Below are positions 1 to 5,604 of a DNA stretch of 5,660 bases, in pieces. The notes beneath the pieces are model-generated. The model did no database searches and had not been told where the DNA came from. It saw only the letters and a list, made by a program, of their open reading frames with translations. Position 1 is the first letter of the stretch, and every line of letters begins with the position of its first letter. Location of the stretch: NCBI GenBank assembly GCA_904502135.1, contig CAJGDE010000117.1:1-5660 (forward strand), written 5' to 3'. A program made the position numbers and the translations under genes. Source of the DNA: Kiritimatiellia bacterium. GTDB lineage: Bacteria; Verrucomicrobiota; Kiritimatiellia; RFP12; UBA1067.

Positions 1-1880
1 GTTACAAACTGCGGATCGCCGTAGATTATACCTTCGCCGAGAATCAGGTTCTCTGCTGTTGCCGCAGTAATTGTAGCCGATGATGTAAAAAGCGTATGCC
101 CTGCTATAACCTTGCCGCCCCTAAGATGAAGATCGGCACCGACAGTTCCAGATGTTCCAAGCTTGTTACCGTAAAAGACAGAATTTGAAACTACTGTAAG
201 ACCTGAAGAAATCGTTAAACCAGCAGCGGCGGCTGTACCGTCTGAAATATTATATGCAAATGTACAGTTTACGACCTCATTCGTAGAATTGGCGCCGCCC
301 GCTATTGTAAGACCTCCTAAACTAGAACCGATTCCGTATGAGGTTGAAATATCTTCATTTCCAGTAAATTCGCAACTATGAATTGAAACTGGCTTCGTAA
401 TGCCGCTGTCCCCTGCCGTTACATAAACGCAAGAACCTCCTTGTATTTTATTGTTAGAGCCCTTGCCCGCGAAGCCTCTATTGCGTATAAATTTACATCC
501 GACAGCGTTCAGCGTTGTAGCACTGGCATATAGAGCACTTCCACAGGGACAAACAGATTTCCCACCAACATACTGAGATATGTCTACAGGGACACCATTT
601 GAAACGAATGTGCAATTATCAAGATAGAGCCTGCCTTTGTTGGCTCCGATGCCATAGCCATGAACTCCACTTTCAATTAGAGTATTACCTGTCGTCAATC
701 CATTTCCTGAAAAATCGCAATCGTAAAAGAAGTAGCGAGATTTCGAAACTGAACTTTCCTGCTGACCTTCTACATATACGCCCCGCGCGCCAGTCGCCGT
801 TCTATTAGCAACAAAGCGGCAGTTGCGGCATTCAATACCTTGTGAGCCAATTTTATTAAGCCCCGCCACCGTCATATTACAAAACTCCATATTCTCCACA
901 TGGTCAAACTGACCATAAAGATAATTGCCGGCGGTGGTATTATCACGGAAACCATACGCGATGACTCCGCCGCCATCATAAATTGACCTTGCGCCAGTCG
1001 GATCCATTTCAAGCGGTTTTTCTGAGTTTCCCGAAAAGCCTCCAATCTGAATAACACGCTTGGTATATACGCACGATGCTGGCAGCATATAGCGACCTAC
1101 CTTACAGTGAATCTCAGTGTAATGGGCGAGATTGGCGAGGCGCACCGCATTTGTCGGTGTTGTAGCACTTTCCCATGATGAGCCGTCCGCATCGTTACTG
1201 CCGTCCGGCGCGACGTGTATCACCTTATCGGATATAATAGCGATATCTTGAATGCACAACTGTCCGCGATCAGTATCGGCATATCCGTTATTAGCGACAA
1301 TTTTAAACCGATAGCGGCGGTAGCTCGCGCGATTTTTCCATGGTACAATAATGTTGTTAGATTTGTTCGCGCCTGCCGGATCAAGAAACTTGTTGCCGTA
1401 CTGGCGGCCGATGTGGTCTGCAAACGGTTTATTCTCAACGAGTTTATTCCATGTTACTCCATCATTGGACCCAAGAACTTCAAACCATTTTATCACCGAA
1501 GAAGCATAAACATTCTGATATGTTGCAGCCTTGCCGTAAAGCCCGTAAACAACAACACGCGAGGCGACAATATCTTCCCCTTCACGGAAATCGTCAGCTA
1601 TTACATAATCTATAATTATGGGATTCTCCTCGCTCGGAGGCACAAAACCTTCAGATGATGCCGTTAGAACACAAAAAGATGAGCCATAATTATATGTATC
1701 GCTATCAAAAGCGTTTGCGATTTTACCGGATGTAACCCTTCCGCTGACAACAGAAATCTCTGCCTTTCCCTGTGCCATGGCCGTAGCCGTCAGATTCTCG
1801 GCATGTGCAGAAAGTCCAGCAAAGACGAATGCAATGGCAAGCGCTACTGCAGATAAGGATGAACGGAATTTTAATTTCAT
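1..1880 (-). CDS. Secreted F5/8 type C (discoidin-like) plus Pmp-type beta-helix protein, C-terminus cut by window edge
   Basis: The frame is open from the ATG at 1880 to the left edge (626 codons plus 2 nt, no stop), so the C-terminus is missing. The start is fixed by a strong Shine-Dalgarno, AAGGAGG (1891-1885), 4 nt upstream. Residues 1-27 form a Sec signal peptide: KLKFR, a hydrophobic stretch, and AHA before ENLT. Residues about 30-215 resemble an F5/8 type C domain, with the hallmark VLGSNDGVTW (135-144) and a closing YRRYRFKIV strand (187-195); this fold usually binds sugars. From residue 220 (VIHVAPDGSN) a right-handed parallel beta-helix begins. FxxN rungs have F at 356, 390, 425, 464, 505, 541 and 569, with a degenerate rung at 598. 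Occasional GG-hydrophobic motifs, such as GGLTIAGG, give a chlamydial Pmp-like pattern. The visible part ends in GDPQFV, typical of the end of such a helix unit. A membrane anchor or autotransporter barrel may follow outside the window. The product is likely surface-exposed or secreted; its ligand is unknown. Confidence 0.88.
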   Translation of the reverse strand, partial: MKLKFRSSLSAVALAIAFVFAGLSAHAENLTATAMAQGKAEISVVSGRVTSGKIANAFDSDTYNYGSSFCVLTASSEGFVPPSEENPIIIDYVIADDFREGEDIVASRVVVYGLYGKAATYQNVYASSVIKWFEVLGSNDGVTWNKLVENKPFADHIGRQYGNKFLDPAGANKSNNIIVPWKNRASYRRYRFKIVANNGYADTDRGQLCIQDIAIISDKVIHVAPDGSNDADGSSWESATTPTNAVRLANLAHYTEIHCKVGRYMLPASCVYTKRVIQIGGFSGNSEKPLEMDPTGARSIYDGGGVIAYGFRDNTTAGNYLYGQFDHVENMEFCNMTVAGLNKIGSQGIECRNCRFVANRTATGARGVYVEGQQESSVSKSRYFFYDCDFSGNGLTTGNTLIESGVHGYGIGANKGRLYLDNCTFVSNGVPVDISQYVGGKSVCPCGSALYASATTLNAVGCKFIRNRGFAGKGSNNKIQGGSCVYVTAGDSGITKPVSIHSCEFTGNEDISTSYGIGSSLGGLTIAGGANSTNEVVNCTFAYNISDGTAAAAGLTISSGLTVVSNSVFYGNKLGTSGTVGADLHLRGGKVIAGHTLFTSSATITAATAENLILGEGIIYGDPQFV

Positions 1881-1884
1881 AAGA

Positions 1885-1891
1885 CCTCCTT
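1885..1891 (-). promoter_or_regulatory. Strong Shine-Dalgarno of the F5/8/beta-helix gene
   Basis: AAGGAGG lies 4 nt before the ATG at 1880. It is the strongest ribosome binding site in the window and decides the start. It contrasts with gpsA just upstream, which has no SD at normal spacing, so this gene can be translated independently even if it shares a transcript. Confidence 0.85.
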
Positions 1892-1910
1892 TGAAATCGT
1901 AAAAATTTCA
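1892..1910 (-). other. Short inverted repeat in the gpsA-beta-helix gap
   Basis: TGAAAT (1892-1897) and ATTTCA (1905-1910) form a 6-bp, A+T-rich stem with a 7-nt loop, overlapping the first base pairs next to the SD. It is too weak and lacks a following T-run, so it is not called a terminator. It could tune ribosome access or be chance in A+T-rich spacer DNA. Confidence 0.25.
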
Positions 1911-1920
1911 CATATTCAAT

Positions 1921-2919
1921 TCATTGGTTCAACATCTCGGATTTAAGGTCGCGGCCCATTAACGAGGCGACGGCAGACTTTGCGTCGTAAGATTCATAGC
2001 AAACGGCATAAACAAGTTCACATATCGGCATTTCAACCGAGAATTTCTTCGCCAGTTCATGGACGACTTTCGAGTTCCACACGCCTTCGGCAACCATTTC
2101 CATAGACGAAAGAATGTCGGCTATCTTCTCTCCTCTGCCAAGTCTTTCTCCGACCCTATGGTTTCTCGAATGCACAGACGTGCAGGTCACTATCAAATCT
2201 CCTATGCCTGAAAGCCCCGAAAGAGTCTCCTTTTTTCCGCCGTATTCGAGAACAAGCCTGCTCATCTCAGAGAGTGCGCGCGTAATAAGAGCGGCGCGCG
2301 TATTGTCGCCAAATCCCATTCCGTCGGAACATCCTACGGCGAGGGCTATGACATTTTTTATCGCCCCACCGATTTCGACGCCCGCGGGATCATTAGATGT
2401 ATAGACTCTGAACGACGGCCCCGACCATATACGCTGAACGGCGAGAGACTTTGACTCATCCCGACAAGCCGCCACGACGGCCGTGGGAATACCTCGGGCT
2501 ACCTCCTCCGCATGCGAAGGCCCGGCAAGCGCGACGACATCCTTAACGCTAAGAACATCAGAGGCGATTTCAGTCATTCGCCTATTGGTTAACTCGCAAA
2601 GCCCTTTCGTGAGAGAAACGACAAGCGCGTCTGAAGATATGAGTCCTTTGAAGAGTGAACAGACCGAAGAGAAATACTTCGAAGGCGGCGCAAAGACAAT
2701 CGCATCAGCTCCGGCAAGAGCCTCTTTGCAGTCGGCCGTAAGTTTTATGCGCTCGGGCAACGCCACGCCCGGGAGAAACTTCACGTTTTCCCGCTTGGCC
2801 TTCATTTCTTCAATATAAGCTGGGAACGCCCCCCAAAGAGTGACGTCATTGCCGTTATTGGCTAACAAAATGGCGTTAGCCGTCCCCCAACCGCCGTCAC
2901 CTATTATCGCAATCTTCAT
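1921..2919 (-). CDS. gpsA: Glycerol-3-phosphate dehydrogenase [NAD(P)+]
   Basis: This cytoplasmic enzyme reduces dihydroxyacetone phosphate to sn-glycerol-3-phosphate, the backbone for phospholipid synthesis. At 332 residues it has the usual family length. The N-terminal Rossmann fold carries the dinucleotide motif GxGxxG as IIGDGGWGTA (5-14). SLTKGL (102-107) holds the conserved Lys105, and GPSHAEEV (133-140) follows. The C-terminal helical domain has GAIKNVIA (185-192) with the expected catalytic Lys188. It also has GFGDNTRAALITR (202-214), GIGDLIVTC (238-246) with Asp241, SRNHRVG (251-257) with the substrate-binding Arg252 and Asn253, and VAEGV (276-280). The start is ATG 2919: the Rossmann strand begins at residue 3 and an in-frame TGA occurs 21 nt upstream, so no earlier start is possible. 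No normally spaced SD is present. It lies 54 bp after the beta-helix enzyme gene and 40 bp before the F5/8/beta-helix gene on the same strand, probably co-transcribed. All key residues are present, so it should be active. Confidence 0.97.
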   Translation of the reverse strand: MKIAIIGDGGWGTANAILLANNGNDVTLWGAFPAYIEEMKAKRENVKFLPGVALPERIKLTADCKEALAGADAIVFAPPSKYFSSVCSLFKGLISSDALVVSLTKGLCELTNRRMTEIASDVLSVKDVVALAGPSHAEEVARGIPTAVVAACRDESKSLAVQRIWSGPSFRVYTSNDPAGVEIGGAIKNVIALAVGCSDGMGFGDNTRAALITRALSEMSRLVLEYGGKKETLSGLSGIGDLIVTCTSVHSRNHRVGERLGRGEKIADILSSMEMVAEGVWNSKVVHELAKKFSVEMPICELVYAVCYESYDAKSAVASLMGRDLKSEMLNQ

Positions 2920-2924
2920 TTTTA

Positions 2925-2939
2925 GAAAATCAGATTTTC
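2925..2939 (-). other. Inverted repeat directly upstream of the gpsA start
   Basis: GAAAATC (2925-2931) and GATTTTC (2933-2939) are perfect 7-bp arms around one base. As RNA the central part would form the loop, leaving about 5 stem pairs. It sits 5 nt before the gpsA ATG, between that ATG and the only SD-like sequence, AAGGAA (2952-2947), which is otherwise 27 nt away. Folding would shorten the effective gap to about 12 nt. Regulatory meaning is inferred only. Confidence 0.35.
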
Positions 2940-2955
2940 AGATTCGTTCCTTAGG

Positions 2956-2971
2956 GTTGGGGGAGACCAAC
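2956..2971 (-). other. Small hairpin after the beta-helix enzyme stop codon
   Basis: Immediately after the stop codon at 2976-2974, the transcribed strand reads GTTGG, a 6-nt loop TCTCCC, then CCAAC. There is no T-run after the stem, so this is a poor intrinsic terminator. At most it may stabilise the upstream message. It supports read-through into gpsA rather than a transcript end. Confidence 0.25.
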
Positions 2972-2973
2972 TC

Positions 2974-5277
2974 TCATTTCTTCTTTAAATCGACAGCGCC
3001 AAGACGAATTACGCCGGCGAGATTATCGCCTTTTGACGGCCCTTCATAATAACGGGTCTCCTTGTACTGCGCGTTATAAAATACGGCATCAAAGTTTATC
3101 GTCTTGCCTTCGAGAGCTTCTACCGTCATGCCGTCCAGACCGAAACGCTTAAGCGGAATCGCGAGATAGGTGGTGTAGCCTTTAGCGCCGCACCCGCCGT
3201 GCTTCTTGACCGATGAATTCGTCGCATCGAATTTGAGAGAGGAATCGGAAGAAAGAACAGTTCCGTCGATAAATACTGTGATCTCAAAATCTTTGAACCG
3301 GAACTTAAGGCCGTCCCACTTACCCCAATCGCCACTTCCGATAGTTGTGCAACCGGGGTAATTTACAAACTTGTTGTATTCGTAATTCGCCTTGAGATAG
3401 AGATTCTCAGCATCATAACCGGCCGAAATAAAACATCCGGGAGTGCCAGGCGCTTCTCGGCCGACCTCGTCTCGATCAGTAGAGCGCGATGCCTTCCATG
3501 GCGTGGCGAACATGGAAGAAGTAAGCTTGCCGCCCTCGAGGAAAAGCGCACCCTTGGTCGGGAACGCCGCCATAGGAGCCTTAAGAGGCATCACCTTTTT
3601 CTCAAGACGCACAAGACGGCGCTCGCCCCAGAGCGCCTTCGTCGAGCCGACCTCGACATAGTTCTCCCATACTTTGCAGTTCGGCAGATACTTATCGTCC
3701 TTAATCTCTTCGGGCGTACGGATCACATTGTCGCGGAAAACAGCGTTGGCCGAACCCTGGAAAGAAAAGCGCATCGGCTTATCGCACTCCATGACATTGT
3801 TCGTCACGACTATATCGCGGGTCTGATGCATGTGGAACGGCCACCAGCAATTGACGAACTTATTGCCGCGATATACGGTTTCCTTGCCGCCTTCGTCATT
3901 GTAGAGCCCCGGCCAATCACCGCAATCATGGCAGTAGTTACCTTCAAAAAGCGAATTGTTCATCGCCCCGTAGATGGCGCCCCCGTCACGGCTTGAAAGC
4001 ATCGTATGATCAAATTCATTCGAAATAACCTGTCCACCGGTCGTCCAAAGCGTCGCTGCGCTACGGCCCGTATGATGGATATGAGAACGCATAAGCGAGA
4101 CGTGCGAAAGCTGAAGATATGCGCCAGAGGAGCCCACATTGTAAATTTCACAATCATAAACGCCGCCGCCTGTTCCTCCGTCGGAATAATGTACGCCATG
4201 AGCGCCGACACTATAAATCTTACAGCGGCGAACCTCGGTATCAACTGGCTTTGTAACAAGAATACCGGAGCCTGAAGTATTGCGGATTTCGCAGTTTTCA
4301 ACGATAAGTCCCTCGGGCTTCCAGCCGCCGATTACGGCCGCAGGCCCCTTCTTGCCATATGCGCCGCAACCGGGAACTACCGAGCAGCCTTCCAGCACGA
4401 GACCGGAAATACGAAGATTTTTAACCTTAGAAACCGTAATGATGCGAACGGCTCTTGAAACCGAAGCGTTGAGATTATCGATCGTCTCGCCCTTTCTCGG
4501 CCAATAGCGGATCTTAGCCGTAGAGCCTTCATACATCCATGTGCCGGGCTCGGTCATGCCCTGTATTGAATTTGTGACACGGTAGCCTTGATTAAAACGG
4601 CCAATCGGCATATTCGTGCGGCCCTTGAGATAAAAGACGCCGTTCTGCCAGTCGTTCGTCGCGATATAAGGACGGTTCTTCGCCCACTCTTGTGGAACTA
4701 TGAGACGAGCGGAAGCAAGATCAAGGTCTTTAAACATATCCTCTGAAGGAAGAGCCTTCTTGTCATAGCGAATAACATTACGGTTATCAAGCGGGATATC
4801 CGCCGCCGTCGCAAAATAAGGCAAAGCGTCCTTTTCTTTCGCAGGATAAAGCGCCATCTTCGCGCCGCTACCGTTTATGACAAGCGTGTAAGAAGCATTC
4901 GCGTTGATTTCAAACGGAAAGTCCGCCACAAAGAATTTGCTGTTTTCCGGATCTACTTTCCATTCCTTGATTTCCACGGCTCCGGAAAGGATGACCTTTC
5001 CTGGATTAGCGGCGCGAATGCACGAAACAGGCGTTTTGGCGTCAATATATACAGGTTCTGAAAAACGATATAAACCATCCGAAAGAACAATCTCGTTCGA
5101 TTTTTCACCGTTTTTCTCAGCCGCCTCTATCGCCTTTGCTAAAGTCGCGTATGGGCTATCGACAGAGCCATTGCCCTTTTCATTGTCACCGTTAGGCGAA
5201 ACATTAATCACGGCGCCCCAAAGGCCAAGGTTCATCATTGCAGATATTGCAAAAATAAAAGCAACATTCTTTTTCAT
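2974..5277 (-). CDS. Secreted right-handed parallel beta-helix enzyme-like protein with CBM9/DOMON-like C-terminal domain
   Basis: This is a 767-residue protein if started at ATG 5277. That start has AAAGGA (5289-5284) 6 nt upstream and fits the promoter; the in-frame ATG at 5292 has no SD and lies within a few bases of the predicted transcript start. Residues 1 to about 22 form a signal peptide (KKN, hydrophobic core, LGLWGA). VINVSPNG followed by SPYATLAKAI opens the beta-helix. TLVINGSG with KMALYPAK (about 131-147), then a WMYEGS...IRYWPRKGE stretch (about 247-264), matches the layout of large beta-helix glycan-active proteins related to GH141 and Beta_helix (PF13229). Helix rungs run from about 284 to 520, including GGGVYDCEIYNVGSSGAYLQ and YRGNKFVNC. 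Acidic candidates for catalysis are in SSRDGGAIYG and YNDEGG. Residues about 590-760 look like a CBM9/DOMON sandwich (GKWDGLKFRF, TTYLAIPLKRFGL, GVIRLG). It probably acts on an extracytoplasmic polysaccharide; family assignment and substrate are unproven, and a lyase or non-catalytic role is possible. Confidence 0.9.
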   Translation of the reverse strand: MKKNVAFIFAISAMMNLGLWGAVINVSPNGDNEKGNGSVDSPYATLAKAIEAAEKNGEKSNEIVLSDGLYRFSEPVYIDAKTPVSCIRAANPGKVILSGAVEIKEWKVDPENSKFFVADFPFEINANASYTLVINGSGAKMALYPAKEKDALPYFATAADIPLDNRNVIRYDKKALPSEDMFKDLDLASARLIVPQEWAKNRPYIATNDWQNGVFYLKGRTNMPIGRFNQGYRVTNSIQGMTEPGTWMYEGSTAKIRYWPRKGETIDNLNASVSRAVRIITVSKVKNLRISGLVLEGCSVVPGCGAYGKKGPAAVIGGWKPEGLIVENCEIRNTSGSGILVTKPVDTEVRRCKIYSVGAHGVHYSDGGTGGGVYDCEIYNVGSSGAYLQLSHVSLMRSHIHHTGRSAATLWTTGGQVISNEFDHTMLSSRDGGAIYGAMNNSLFEGNYCHDCGDWPGLYNDEGGKETVYRGNKFVNCWWPFHMHQTRDIVVTNNVMECDKPMRFSFQGSANAVFRDNVIRTPEEIKDDKYLPNCKVWENYVEVGSTKALWGERRLVRLEKKVMPLKAPMAAFPTKGALFLEGGKLTSSMFATPWKASRSTDRDEVGREAPGTPGCFISAGYDAENLYLKANYEYNKFVNYPGCTTIGSGDWGKWDGLKFRFKDFEITVFIDGTVLSSDSSLKFDATNSSVKKHGGCGAKGYTTYLAIPLKRFGLDGMTVEALEGKTINFDAVFYNAQYKETRYYEGPSKGDNLAGVIRLGAVDLKKK

Positions 5278-5283
5278 TATTTT

Positions 5284-5289
5284 TCCTTT
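5284..5289 (-). promoter_or_regulatory. Shine-Dalgarno deciding the beta-helix enzyme start
   Basis: AAAGGA with a 6-nt spacer precedes ATG 5277. It lies inside the reading frame of the longer alternative (ATG 5292), which has only A+T-rich sequence with no SD before it. This favours the shorter protein beginning MKKNVAF, which is also the better signal peptide start. Confidence 0.75.
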
Positions 5290-5302
5290 CATTATTTGAG
5301 TT

Positions 5303-5332
5303 ATTATATCATTTAATGCGCATATCCGTCAA
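5303..5332 (-). promoter_or_regulatory. Sigma70-type promoter of the beta-helix enzyme gene and likely operon
   Basis: On the minus strand, TTGACG (5332-5327, 5 of 6 matches to TTGACA) is followed by an 18-bp spacer and a perfect TATAAT (5308-5303). A TGA just upstream gives an extended -10 (TGnTATAAT). Transcription would begin near A5297-A5296, leaving a leader of about 20 nt before ATG 5277, just enough for the SD. No comparable promoter is seen in the two downstream gaps, so it may serve all three genes. Confidence 0.8.
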
Positions 5333-5339
5333 AACCGTG

Positions 5340-5365
5340 AGCAGTTATGTGGCTATGCAACTGCT
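5340..5365. promoter_or_regulatory. Inverted repeat just upstream of the -35 box, candidate operator or activator site
   Basis: AGCAGTT (5340-5346) and AACTGCT (5359-5365) are perfect 7-bp arms separated by 12 bp. Arm centres are 19 bp apart, close to two helical turns, and the site ends 7 bp upstream of the -35 hexamer. That fits a dimeric regulator binding next to polymerase. No T-run follows on either strand, so a terminator is less likely. No regulator is encoded in the window. Confidence 0.4.
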
Positions 5366-5420
5366 GTAGAGTGTTGTTAGGAGAGAAAGAAGATAACATT
5401 ATCAAATACTGAGTGTTGCC

Positions 5421-5440
5421 TTGAATAAGTGACTTATCAA
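5421..5440. repeat. 20-bp near-perfect palindrome
   Basis: ATAAGT (5425-5430) and ACTTAT (5432-5437) flank one central base. The symmetry extends outward through TTG (5421-5423) and CAA (5438-5440), with one unpaired A. It is A+T-rich and abuts the G+C-rich structured element. It could be a protein-binding site or the outer boundary of that element. Confidence 0.35.
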
Positions 5441-5443
5441 AAT

Positions 5444-5604
5444 GCGGCGGATGTCGCGGCACCCGTGCTCCCGCGCTTATGCGGCCGGATTGTGCGTCCT
5501 TGCGACCGCTCGACGTACACGAGTACGTCTTCGGGTCGCAGTCCAGCCCAATCCGCCTCGACTAAGCATCGGTCCGCTCGGCTGACGGCCGCGATCTCCG
5601 CCGC
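5444..5604. repeat. G+C-rich 161-bp imperfect palindrome, candidate dispersed structured repeat or RNA
   Basis: Six nested arms pair in order around a centre near 5521. They are 5444-5451 with 5597-5604 (8 bp), 5454-5460 with 5588-5594 (7), 5475-5479 with 5563-5567 (5), 5486-5492 with 5549-5555 (7), 5501-5507 with 5534-5540 (7), and 5512-5518 with 5523-5529 (7). The apical loop is ACGA (5519-5522). An optional outer arm is GTGAC (5429-5433) with GTCAC (5609-5613). The base composition is sharply more G+C-rich than the flanks. No frame shows a recognisable protein or a good start with SD. The size, nested symmetry and compositional contrast suggest a mobile palindromic repeat (REP- or MITE-like) or a structured RNA. 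No transposase or known RNA family is recognised. Confidence 0.55.
5501..5540. repeat. Apical hairpin of the structured element
   Basis: TGCGACC, a 4-nt internal loop, GACGTAC, tetraloop ACGA, GTACGTC, a 4-nt internal loop and GGTCGCA give 14 perfect pairs in 40 nt. This is the strongest local hairpin in the window. The symmetric 4x4 internal loop suggests a defined fold. Part of its right arm (TTCG then GTCGCAG) recurs at 5624-5638. Confidence 0.65.

Noticed and set aside
1215..1658. Plus-strand open frame of 147 codons
   Set aside because: It lies entirely antisense to the F5/8 domain of the minus-strand gene. That gene has a signal peptide, SD and clear domain motifs, while this frame has none.
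2956..2971. Intrinsic terminator between the beta-helix enzyme gene and gpsA
   Set aside because: The stem is only 5 bp and no T-run follows on the transcribed strand.
3960..4301. Minus-strand open frame of 113 codons
   Set aside because: Alternative frame inside the beta-helix rungs of the enzyme gene; repeat-rich coding DNA commonly leaves such shadows.
4904..5299. Plus-strand open frame of 131 codons
   Set aside because: Antisense shadow of the N-terminal third of the beta-helix enzyme; no SD, no recognisable domain, and it ends inside the minus-strand promoter region.
5313..5561. Minus-strand frame of 82 sense codons crossing the element and ending between the -35 and -10 region
   Set aside because: It lacks a good start; the first ATG (5399) leaves only 28 residues and has no SD. 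It overlaps a strong promoter. It could be a gene-end remnant, but no family is recognised.
5442..5585. Plus-strand 47-residue Arg-rich frame across the structured element
   Set aside because: No SD, Arg/Pro-rich translation typical of G+C-rich palindromic DNA, and the nested pairing explains the sequence better.
5444..5604. Integron attC site
   Set aside because: The size suits an attC, but the characteristic terminal RYYYAAC and GTTRRRY core sites were not found at the ends and no integrase or cassette is present.
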